Shown here: positions 1 through 6,397 of the stretch, in pieces
Layout of the letters: every line of letters begins with the position of its first letter
How positions within the stretch are numbered: position 1 is the stretch's first letter
Origin: an uncultured Saprospiraceae bacterium
Lineage (GTDB): Bacteria > Bacteroidota > Bacteroidia > Chitinophagales > Saprospiraceae
NCBI GenBank assembly: GCA_937929835.1
Contig: CALFUU010000142.1
Coordinates: 1-33,146 of the forward strand
Direction: 5' to 3'
DNA length: 33,146 nt
Program-made: the position numbers and the translations under genes
The notes under the pieces: model-generated
Databases searched by the model: none
What the model was told of the DNA's origin: nothing
Seen by the model: the letters and a program-made list of their open reading frames with translations, nothing else

Positions 1-2
1 GT

Positions 3-818
3 CGAGTCAATTTCCCTTATAATAATATTGAGACAAATTATTGGAAAAATAGTAATAGAAAACAGTGGGCTGCAGCGCATACATTAAATTTTGACTTAGA
101 TTATAGAGACAATGCTTCAGCAGAAAACGTTCAGCAGCCTAAGTTTGGACTTAATTATCTATATGCCGCAAATCTTGGAACGTTTGCCAGTGCCCCTATG
201 CTTCAAAACAGTCCTGTTACTATTGGTGCTTCATTCTTAGCAGCAGTTGCTTTAGGTCTAGTTCCATTATTTGTGCCACTTATTGCACCTGACATAACCT
301 ATTCTCATAATGACAACAGAACAGCGGGAGAAATAAGAACAGTAATAACACATGAACTTACACACGCTTCACATTTTGCGGTCGTTGGAGAAAGGTTATG
401 GATTCCATACAGAACTCATATAATATTCAATGGTGGTTGGGGAGATCCACCTTTCGGCGGTAGCGCTGAAAACTTTCCTGGAGTAGTTGCATTAGGAGAG
501 GGAACTGCAAGATACTTTGAAACATTGTGGGGAGGCGGAACAGGAGGAGGTGATAGCTTTGCTTTCGAAAAGGACTACGTACCGGTAGGATTACTTACTG
601 ATCTAGCAGATAATACACCAGACTTAATTACAAACCCTAGAGGAAATACACTTATAGATAATGTTGAAGGTTTTACACCTGCTATGATGTTTAATGCATT
701 GGAAGGAAGTATGAATATTCGTGACTTTGGGAATCAGTTACAAATTCAAAGTTTGTCTCTTACACCTTCCACACCAGCGAATCTTAATCAACTAATAGAT
801 TTCTACAATGAATATTAA
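3..818 (+). CDS. HExxH metallopeptidase-like protein, 5'-partial
   Basis: The reading frame is open from the left edge of the window to the TAA at 816-818, so this is the C-terminal part of a longer protein; the ATG at 198 is internal. About 271 residues are visible. A zincin-type HELTH motif (HExxH) lies at 351-365, followed about 45 residues later by a GEGTA segment whose Glu (codon 498-500) could be the third zinc ligand, as in gluzincins. A hydrophobic Ala/Leu/Val/Pro-rich stretch around 205-290 precedes the motif. There is no T9SS sorting domain at the C-terminus. A zinc-dependent peptidase, probably secreted or envelope-associated, is inferred from the HExxH and the downstream Glu only; the family and substrate are not recognised, and the signal peptide, if any, is outside the window. 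Confidence 0.6.
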   Translation, partial: RVNFPYNNIETNYWKNSNRKQWAAAHTLNFDLDYRDNASAENVQQPKFGLNYLYAANLGTFASAPMLQNSPVTIGASFLAAVALGLVPLFVPLIAPDITYSHNDNRTAGEIRTVITHELTHASHFAVVGERLWIPYRTHIIFNGGWGDPPFGGSAENFPGVVALGEGTARYFETLWGGGTGGGDSFAFEKDYVPVGLLTDLADNTPDLITNPRGNTLIDNVEGFTPAMMFNALEGSMNIRDFGNQLQIQSLSLTPSTPANLNQLIDFYNEY

Positions 819-893
819 AATAAATAAAATTTGTTGTTGAATTATTAAGAATTTTGATGTTTCATAAATATTATTTATCAAAAAAGACCTAAA

Positions 894-1649
894 GTGAACA
901 GATTATTTTTCTATCTAATATTAGTAATCCTTATCTCTTGTAACCGACAAAGTTTTGATGAAAGATTTATGGAGACTTGTCCTTATGAAAGGAGATATCC
1001 CCTATATCATCACCAGTTGGTTGTTCCCGTCGAGGTCATTCCGCATCAGAAAGTCTACAAGGTAGGAGATACTATGACCTTAAGATCTGTGTTCTCAGAC
1101 AGCATATATGATAATAACTTCCAGACCTACTTTAAGGTCAAGAATTTTCCATTTATCGCTGCTAGAGTTCTTTACAAATTCACTGAAGAAGGATTTGAGC
1201 AAGGATATCGAATTAACCAACTCATCGTCGATGATCAATATGATCATCGATATTTTAGTCGGAATGATCAAGGTGATGAATCCATCGGAAGGATAATCTA
1301 TAATGCTGACGAAGGACAATATCACTATGAAATTAAGATTGTTCTCCAAACTCCAGGAGTCTACGGAACTTATATGGACGATGTATTTAATGATACACCA
1401 AAAGATCATATAGAATCTAGACGTGAGCAGATAGAGGATCAAATAGAATTTGAAGAATATTGTGGACAATCATTTTCTCCAAATACAGTAATTAAAGGTG
1501 ATCCACATTACGAGGACTTCTTAGAAGAACTAACTTATATGGATGATATGATATATGGAGGCTTCCTCAATAGCTTAAATGGGCACATTTCTAATGGTAG
1601 CAAAGCAATTGAATGGACAGGAGTGTTTTTTTTCGAGGTAGTGGAGTGA
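894..1649 (+). CDS. Predicted lipoprotein of unknown function
   Basis: This is a 251-residue protein starting at a GTG codon. The N-terminus MNRLFFYLILVILISC is a typical lipoprotein signal: a short basic start, a hydrophobic core and an LISC lipobox, with Cys16 as the predicted acylated residue. The mature part is rich in Asp, Glu, Tyr and Phe and ends in a hydrophobic-acidic segment, FFFEVVE. I recognise no family. It lies 75 bp after the metallopeptidase-like gene on the same strand and is followed by a strong hairpin terminator, so the two may form one transcription unit. The start is chosen because it gives a complete lipoprotein signal; no ATG in frame near it does so. It is probably a membrane-anchored envelope protein. 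Confidence 0.7.
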   Translation: MNRLFFYLILVILISCNRQSFDERFMETCPYERRYPLYHHQLVVPVEVIPHQKVYKVGDTMTLRSVFSDSIYDNNFQTYFKVKNFPFIAARVLYKFTEEGFEQGYRINQLIVDDQYDHRYFSRNDQGDESIGRIIYNADEGQYHYEIKIVLQTPGVYGTYMDDVFNDTPKDHIESRREQIEDQIEFEEYCGQSFSPNTVIKGDPHYEDFLEELTYMDDMIYGGFLNSLNGHISNGSKAIEWTGVFFFEVVE

Positions 1650-1678
1650 GATTAGATGAGATGGATAAGTATGCTTAG

Positions 1679-1722
1679 ACTTGTAGCTTATTGCTAACTT
1701 TTGCGATAAGCTACAAGTTTTT
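1679..1722 (+). terminator. Strong rho-independent terminator
   Basis: A perfect 13-bp inverted repeat (acttgtagcttat at 1679-1691, ataagctacaagt at 1706-1718) is extended inward by three more pairs (one of them G-T), and is followed by a short T-run (1718-1722). It ends the lipoprotein transcript and isolates the toxin-antitoxin promoter downstream. Confidence 0.8.
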
Positions 1723-1765
1723 GAGTATATATACTGTCTTCCGTACTTGCACCCTAAGAGATAAC

Positions 1766-1796
1766 TTGCCTGTAAATTGTCTTTTGTTTAATTTTG
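1766..1796 (+). promoter_or_regulatory. Bacteroidota-type -33/-7 promoter of the toxin-antitoxin operon
   Basis: TTG at 1766-1768 and TAATTTTG at 1789-1796 are separated by 20 bp. This matches the Bacteroidota housekeeping promoter pattern (TTTG, 19-21 bp, TAnnTTTG). The start codon of the antitoxin is at 1825, which implies a leader of about 25 nt. Confidence 0.55.
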
Positions 1797-1823
1797 GAAA
1801 TATATTTCTAGAAAATTATTTCC
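1796..1823. promoter_or_regulatory. 28-bp palindrome, likely autoregulatory operator
   Basis: The interval begins GGAAATA, ends TATTTCC and is centred on TCTAGA at 1807-1812. In the 14 symmetric base pairs only two are mismatched (1803/1816 and 1804/1815). It overlaps the end of the -7 box and fills the leader up to the start codon of the XRE-MNT gene, so a dimeric HTH protein bound here would block transcription initiation. The antitoxin's own N-terminal HTH is the natural candidate ligand; this is inference. Confidence 0.6.
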
Positions 1824-1824
1824 G

Positions 1825-2430
1825 ATGAAATCAGAGTCTTTCGGAGAATACATCCGCAAACTGAGACAAAACAATAAGCTACCCCTAAGGATTGTCGCTG
1901 CTGAGATAGACATTGATCAATCTACGCTATCCAAAATTGAACGTAACGAAAAGCTTGCACCTCAATATATAATCAAGCCCCTAGCGAAACTCTACAATGA
2001 AGACTATAGACTATTCCAGACGAGATATCTCAGCGAGAAGCTGTATCGCGAAACAAGAGAATATGACTATGCCTTGGAAGCTATCGAGATAACCAGGAAA
2101 AGATTGAAGTATGAAAAAAAAGGAACGCAACAGCAAGATAAAAAGCAGATAATTGTCAATAAGCTAAAAACCTACCTAGCACAATCCCCTATCGAAAAGG
2201 CTTGGATATTTGGCTCCTTTGCAAAGGACAAATGGAAATACGATAGTGACATAGATATTCTCATCCAACTAAAAAAATCTGCGAAGCTCGATCTCTTAGA
2301 TTATATAGGCATCACCCACGAACTAGAAGACTTGTTACAAAGAAATGTTGACCTAGTACAAGAGGGCACCCTCAATCAGGAAATAGAGGAAGTCGTTAAC
2401 TCAGAAAAGGTTCTCATCTATGAAACATAA
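1825..2430 (+). CDS. XRE-type HTH / MNT nucleotidyltransferase fusion, antitoxin (MntA-like)
   Basis: This 201-residue protein has two domains. Residues about 6-60 form an XRE/Cro helix-turn-helix, including a recognisable LPLRIVAAEIDIDQSTLSKIE segment. Residues about 108-200 form a minimal nucleotidyltransferase with the motif GS-X10-DxD (G130, S131, D142, D144) and a third acidic residue at D176 in NVDLV. In the HepT-MntA family this MNT enzyme neutralises its toxin by adding AMP to a tyrosine of the toxin. All three carboxylates are present, so it is probably active. The gene overlaps the downstream HepT gene by 11 bp. Most MntA proteins lack a DNA-binding domain; here the fused HTH and the palindrome before the gene suggest that the antitoxin also represses its own operon. 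Confidence 0.85.
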   Translation: MKSESFGEYIRKLRQNNKLPLRIVAAEIDIDQSTLSKIERNEKLAPQYIIKPLAKLYNEDYRLFQTRYLSEKLYRETREYDYALEAIEITRKRLKYEKKGTQQQDKKQIIVNKLKTYLAQSPIEKAWIFGSFAKDKWKYDSDIDILIQLKKSAKLDLLDYIGITHELEDLLQRNVDLVQEGTLNQEIEEVVNSEKVLIYET

Positions 2431-2764
2431 AGAAGATAGAGAACGACTCCTCCATATGAAGCAGGCCATAGATAAAATTATGAAATACACAGAAGAGGTA
2501 GATTTCATTGAATTTGAAAAGAATGAAATGCTACAAGATGCCATATTCAAAAATCTAGAAATAATTGGAGAAGCCGCTTATAAAATCACAAGTGAAACAA
2601 AAGCACAATACCCAAATATAGAGTGGAGAAAAATAGAAGGTCTACGACACCGGTTGGTACATGACTATTACAAAGTTGACCTAGAGTTGGTATGGCAAAC
2701 AAAACACAAGAGTCTACCAGCACTTCTCAGAGACATAACATCTATTCTTAGCCAGGATAGATAA
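2420..2764 (+). CDS. HepT-like HEPN-domain toxin
   Basis: This is a 114-residue alpha-helical protein of the HepT/DUF86 type. The C-terminal half carries R76-HRLV-H81-D-Y83, an exact fit to the RX4HXY motif that forms the RNase active site of HEPN toxins; the tyrosine (Y83) is the known AMPylation target in characterised HepT-MntA pairs. The conserved NLEIIGEA segment (45-52) is also typical of the family. It starts inside the upstream antitoxin gene (11-bp overlap in another frame), so the two are translationally coupled, antitoxin first. The predicted role is an RNA-cleaving toxin controlled by the neighbouring nucleotidyltransferase. Length and motifs are intact, which suggests a functional pair. 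Confidence 0.85.
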   Translation: MKHKEDRERLLHMKQAIDKIMKYTEEVDFIEFEKNEMLQDAIFKNLEIIGEAAYKITSETKAQYPNIEWRKIEGLRHRLVHDYYKVDLELVWQTKHKSLPALLRDITSILSQDR

Positions 2765-2846
2765 AGAGTCCTATTACTATTACAATCCTATTATCTATGC
2801 CACTAAAAAGTCAGATTGTCAATAAAGAAGAGTAACTTGAAAAATC

Positions 2847-3545
2847 CTACAAGCTATAATTCGGCTCTAGTCTATTCTCTGCTGTTCCGTACCAGTCGTT
2901 GATAATCTTAATCACAGACTCTGTATCATCTACAAGCGGAATAAGATCCATATCCTTAGGAGAGATGTTGCCAAACTTATCTAGAAGTGTTTTTTGTATC
3001 CACTCTTTGAGCCCGCCCCAGTAATCAGATCCGTAAAGGATGACAGGCACTGCTGTGATCTTATTGGTCTGGATAAGTGTGATGGTTTCAAACAACTCAT
3101 CTAGTGTACCAAATCCTCCAGGCATTGCAATAAGAGCTTGGGAGTACTTGACGAACATCACTTTTCTGACAAAAAAGTATCTGTGGTTGATGTGCTTGTC
3201 CTGATCGACGTACTGATTACCGCCTTGCTCAAAGGGGAGCTCGATATTGAGCCCTACAGAGACGCCACCCTCTAGATGGGCACCTTTGTTGGCCGCTTCC
3301 ATAATTCCAGGACCACCGCCAGAGATAATACCGAAGCCCTCTTTCACAAGCGCACGAGATAGCTCTACAGTCTCTTGATAATACTTCTGCTCTGGCTTGG
3401 TTCTAGCTGAACCATATATCGACACACAAGGACCTATCTGATTTAATCTTTCGAAACCATCAACAAACTCGGCCAATACCTTGAACATCGTCCAAGAGTT
3501 TTCGCCTTTCATTCCAGTCCACACTTTTAATTTTCTCGTCGTCAT
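2847..3545 (-). CDS. LOG-family protein (TIGR00730-type Rossmann fold)
   Basis: This 232-residue protein has the LOG/lysine decarboxylase-like fold. A glycine-rich GGGPGIMEAANKGA segment and the hallmark PGGFGTLDE (about 142-150) are both present, together with the FFVRK arginine region that precedes it. Characterised members hydrolyse the N-glycosidic bond of nucleoside 5'-monophosphates (the cytokinin-activating type) or act as AMP/nucleotide nucleosidases; the old lysine decarboxylase label for the fold is misleading. It is a soluble cytoplasmic protein. It is the last gene of the leftward block and converges on the HepT gene across an 82-bp gap in which I see no convincing hairpin. The exact substrate cannot be read from the sequence. 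Confidence 0.88.
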   Translation of the reverse strand: MTTRKLKVWTGMKGENSWTMFKVLAEFVDGFERLNQIGPCVSIYGSARTKPEQKYYQETVELSRALVKEGFGIISGGGPGIMEAANKGAHLEGGVSVGLNIELPFEQGGNQYVDQDKHINHRYFFVRKVMFVKYSQALIAMPGGFGTLDELFETITLIQTNKITAVPVILYGSDYWGGLKEWIQKTLLDKFGNISPKDMDLIPLVDDTESVIKIINDWYGTAENRLEPNYSL

Positions 3546-3560
3546 ATTATTTGTTTTGTC

Positions 3561-3674
3561 TTACTTAGACATCTTGTAAGACTTAATAACTAATTTCTTT
3601 TGCTCTCCAGTATCCTTTTTCATTACATTAAAGAAAGCGACACTTGTTAGCAATAGTATTGCTGTAATTATCAT
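3561..3674 (-). CDS. Putative 37-residue single-pass membrane peptide
   Basis: An ATG at 3672-3674 opens a 37-codon frame ending at TAA 3561-3563. It encodes a hydrophobic N-terminal helix (MIITAILLLTSVAFFNVM) followed by a lysine-rich tail. It sits 16 bp after the stop of the response regulator and 15 bp before the LOG gene on the same strand, and fills the otherwise empty gap almost exactly. The amphipathic layout and operon-like spacing argue for a real small protein, but no homologue is recognised and a chance frame cannot be excluded. Confidence 0.4.
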   Translation of the reverse strand: MIITAILLLTSVAFFNVMKKDTGEQKKLVIKSYKMSK

Positions 3675-3690
3675 CGGTTATAATTAGAGA

Positions 3691-4977
3691 TTAAACAGTA
3701 ACGGCTTTATACTTTTGATACTCTTGCTCGATATGATCTCTTAACTCAGCAAAAGTGTCAAACTTCTCAAAGAGATCTTCCATACTGCTTCTTGTATTGC
3801 TGAGAGAAACAGCGTAACGCAGGACATCTTTCTTGGAGATAGATTTAGGACAAAGGATAATCAATCGCTCTACCACATTGCGCAATTCTCTGATATTACC
3901 TGTCCAATTTATTTTTTGCAATTCCTTGATAGCTGCGTCTTCTATCTCTTTGTTAGGCATTCCATATTCTTTACAGATCTGCCCATTAAAATAATCTACC
4001 AACTCAGGAATATCTGACTTTCTATCATTCAGTGACGGTACCTTCATAACGATTACTGCCAATCGGTGGTATAAATCCTCTCTAAAGTTTCCTTTAGCAA
4101 TCTCTCTTCTTAAGTCTTTATTGGTTGCAGAAACGATACGGACATCTACGTTGATGGTTTTATCACCGCCTACACGCGTAATTCTATTTTCTTGTAGGGC
4201 TCTCAGCACCTTGGCTTGTGCACTCAAACTCATATCTCCGATCTCATCAAGAAACAGCGTCCCTCTATTGGCCAATTCAAACTTTCCAGCCTTGTCCTTG
4301 TGAGCACCAGTAAAAGATCCTTTGGTATGCCCAAACAACTCAGACTCGATTAACTCAGAAGGTATAGCTGCACAGTTAACCTCTACGATAGGTCCTTCCT
4401 TTCTATTAGATCTCTCGTGCATCCATCTGGCTACAAGCTCTTTACCAGTTCCATTAGGTCCTTGTACCAATACACGTGCATCTGTAGGGGCTACCTTTTC
4501 GATAGTCTCCTTGAGCATATTGATCTCTGTAGACGAGCCGACTATAGTGGTCGCCTTAGTCGTTTTCTTGATACGCTTCTGTAGCGTCTTCTTTTGGACG
4601 ACGAGTGTAGACTTATCTAGGGCATTTCTCACTGTAATGAGCAGTCTGTTGAGATCTGGTGGCTTAGATATAAAGTCGAAGGCACCTTTCTTGACCGCTT
4701 CTACAGCCGTATCGATATCTCCATGACCACTTATCATAATAACAGGCAGATCAGGAGCTACTTCAGCCAGACGATCCATTACATCCATACCATCCATCTT
4801 AGGCATTTTGATGTCTAAGATGATAACATCGTACTTATCTTGTTTTACTTTGACGAGGCAGGTAAGGCCATCTTCCGCTTCGGCGACCTCGTACTTTTCC
4901 ATTTCTAGAATATCTCTTAAGGTCCTTCTTATAGACCTTTCATCATCTACAATTAAAATTCTTGGTACAACTGCCAT
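3691..4977 (-). CDS. NtrC-family sigma-54 response regulator without C-terminal HTH
   Basis: This 428-residue protein has a receiver domain (1-120; phospho-acceptor D55 in VIILDIKMP, DD at 11-12) and an AAA+ sigma-54 interaction domain (about 148-370). The latter has a P-loop GPNGTGKE, a Walker B FLDEIGD and a sigma-54 contact loop reading GSFTGA instead of the usual GAFTGA. The last 55 residues form a helical linker (ISKKDVLRYAVSL, then LFEKFDTFAELRDHIEQEYQ). The protein stops about where Bacteroidota relatives continue into a Fis-type helix-turn-helix; neither this frame nor the neighbouring frames downstream encode one. The protein could activate from solution or through another DNA-binding partner. 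Its cognate kinase is not adjacent; the NtrY-like kinase at 23117 is a candidate. The upstream gap to the M20 gene is 183 bp. Confidence 0.9.
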   Translation of the reverse strand: MAVVPRILIVDDERSIRRTLRDILEMEKYEVAEAEDGLTCLVKVKQDKYDVIILDIKMPKMDGMDVMDRLAEVAPDLPVIMISGHGDIDTAVEAVKKGAFDFISKPPDLNRLLITVRNALDKSTLVVQKKTLQKRIKKTTKATTIVGSSTEINMLKETIEKVAPTDARVLVQGPNGTGKELVARWMHERSNRKEGPIVEVNCAAIPSELIESELFGHTKGSFTGAHKDKAGKFELANRGTLFLDEIGDMSLSAQAKVLRALQENRITRVGGDKTINVDVRIVSATNKDLRREIAKGNFREDLYHRLAVIVMKVPSLNDRKSDIPELVDYFNGQICKEYGMPNKEIEDAAIKELQKINWTGNIRELRNVVERLIILCPKSISKKDVLRYAVSLSNTRSSMEDLFEKFDTFAELRDHIEQEYQKYKAVTV

Positions 4978-5160
4978 GCGTATCTTTCTTGATTTTCGAG
5001 TAATAACTTAGTTAATCACCTATATATCAGGGAGTTAGACTTAATAAATAAGCGAACGCCTTGAGTCGGTAGGTAACAAAAAAGCAAGATACATTAAATA
5101 ATTATATAATGTATAAATCACTTATCAAGAGCACTATACAAATAACGAAAATATCTAATA

Positions 5161-6345
5161 TTAAGCATTTTGAGTTGCCAGATAGCACATCAACCCTACC
5201 CCCGTCACCAAGGCAGATTCATCGATATCAAAGGTAGGTGTATGGACCGGAGAGGTCATGCCCTTGCGCTGATTGCCCGTACCCAGTCGGTAAAAACAAG
5301 CCGGCATCATCTGCGTATAAAACGAGAAATCCTCCGCTGTCATCCTTTTATCTAGGAGGACCACATTGTCCTTTCCAAGAAACTTTTCGGCGTGACCCAT
5401 AGCTGCCGTAGTAAGTGGGATATCATTCTTCAGTGTTGGATAGCCGTGTTTTATCTTGACTCTGGCTTTGGCGCCGTAGGCCTTGGCCGTGTGGGTAGCG
5501 ATCTGCTTGATCATCTTCTTAAGATGGGCTCTATTGGTTTCGTCCATCGTCCTTAGTGTCCCCATCAGACTCACACTCTCAGGGATGATGTTGGTCGCAC
5601 CACCCTTGGAATTAATTTTACCAAAGCTCAAGACCGCAGGCACTTTAGGATCAGAATAGCGACTGATAACTTTATGTAAGGCTGACACCACCTCTGCACT
5701 GACCATAACAGGATCTATAAAGTTAAGAGGCAAAGCGGCGTGCCCTCCTTTACCCACGACTTCTATAAATATCTCATCCGCAGATGCCATATACTCGCCA
5801 GGGTGAAATCCAACTTTTCCGGCCTCCAAAGGTGGATGGACGTGCTGACCAAATATCTTGGCCTTAGACGGATTTTTTATGGCTCCCTCTTTAATCATAA
5901 TGGAAGCACCACCAGGCAACTGTTCTTCTCCTGGCTGAAATACAAATCTATAAGTCCCTTTGAGTTCTTTCCTCAAGGATTGCAAAGTGATCGCAGCGCC
6001 TAACAACATCGTCGTATGTGCATCGTGACCGCAAGCGTGCATCACCCCTGATCGCTTAGAGGCGTAAGGCACTTTATTTTCTTCCGTAATCGGTAAGGCA
6101 TCCATATCTCCTCGCAAATAAACCAGCCCGCCTTTTTGTGCTCCTTTTATTTCTGCAACGATGCCATACTTACAATAGCCAGCCTTGTATTTGATGCCGT
6201 GCTCTGAGAGAAGACCTTGGACATACTGACTTGTTTCTTTTTCTGCAAAAGACAGCTCTGGGTGCTGATGCAAGTGGCGGCGCATCTCTATCAGATTGCC
6301 ATTAAGTTTTTCGACTTTGGTCTTAATTTTTTTGACAATCGACAT
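5161..6345 (-). CDS. M20-family amidohydrolase (N-acyl amino acid / aminoacylase type)
   Basis: This 394-residue metal-dependent hydrolase belongs to the M20D group, related to hippurate hydrolase and N-acyl-L-amino-acid amidohydrolase. The metal-binding segments are intact: MHACGHDAH (C105, H107), PGEEQLPGGA (E140/E141), GQHVHP (H168/H170) and a C-terminal SPVHTPTFD histidine. The dimerisation lid domain lies at about 185-295. There is no signal peptide, so it is cytoplasmic. It likely releases free amino acids from N-acylated or peptide-like substrates; the substrate is not determined. An exact -7 element (TATCTTTG) about 40 bp before the start codon suggests its own promoter in the gap to the glycosyltransferase gene. 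Confidence 0.88.
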   Translation of the reverse strand: MSIVKKIKTKVEKLNGNLIEMRRHLHQHPELSFAEKETSQYVQGLLSEHGIKYKAGYCKYGIVAEIKGAQKGGLVYLRGDMDALPITEENKVPYASKRSGVMHACGHDAHTTMLLGAAITLQSLRKELKGTYRFVFQPGEEQLPGGASIMIKEGAIKNPSKAKIFGQHVHPPLEAGKVGFHPGEYMASADEIFIEVVGKGGHAALPLNFIDPVMVSAEVVSALHKVISRYSDPKVPAVLSFGKINSKGGATNIIPESVSLMGTLRTMDETNRAHLKKMIKQIATHTAKAYGAKARVKIKHGYPTLKNDIPLTTAAMGHAEKFLGKDNVVLLDKRMTAEDFSFYTQMMPACFYRLGTGNQRKGMTSPVHTPTFDIDESALVTGVGLMCYLATQNA

Positions 6346-6382
6346 ATAAAGAACTGTGATTAAAATTTAAATAATAAAGCCC

Positions 6383-6390
6383 CAAAGATA
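6383..6390 (-). promoter_or_regulatory. -7 promoter element of the M20 amidohydrolase gene
   Basis: On the minus strand this reads TATCTTTG, an exact match to the Bacteroidota -7 consensus TAnnTTTG, 38 bp before the start codon at 6345. No clear -33 TTTG is seen at the standard spacing, where the end of the upstream coding region lies. Confidence 0.4.
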
Positions 6391-6397
6391 AGCAACT

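Noticed and set aside
4322-4726. 134-codon plus-strand frame opposite the sigma-54 regulator
   Set aside because: It is antisense to the conserved AAA+ domain; the sense-strand motifs fully explain the sequence.
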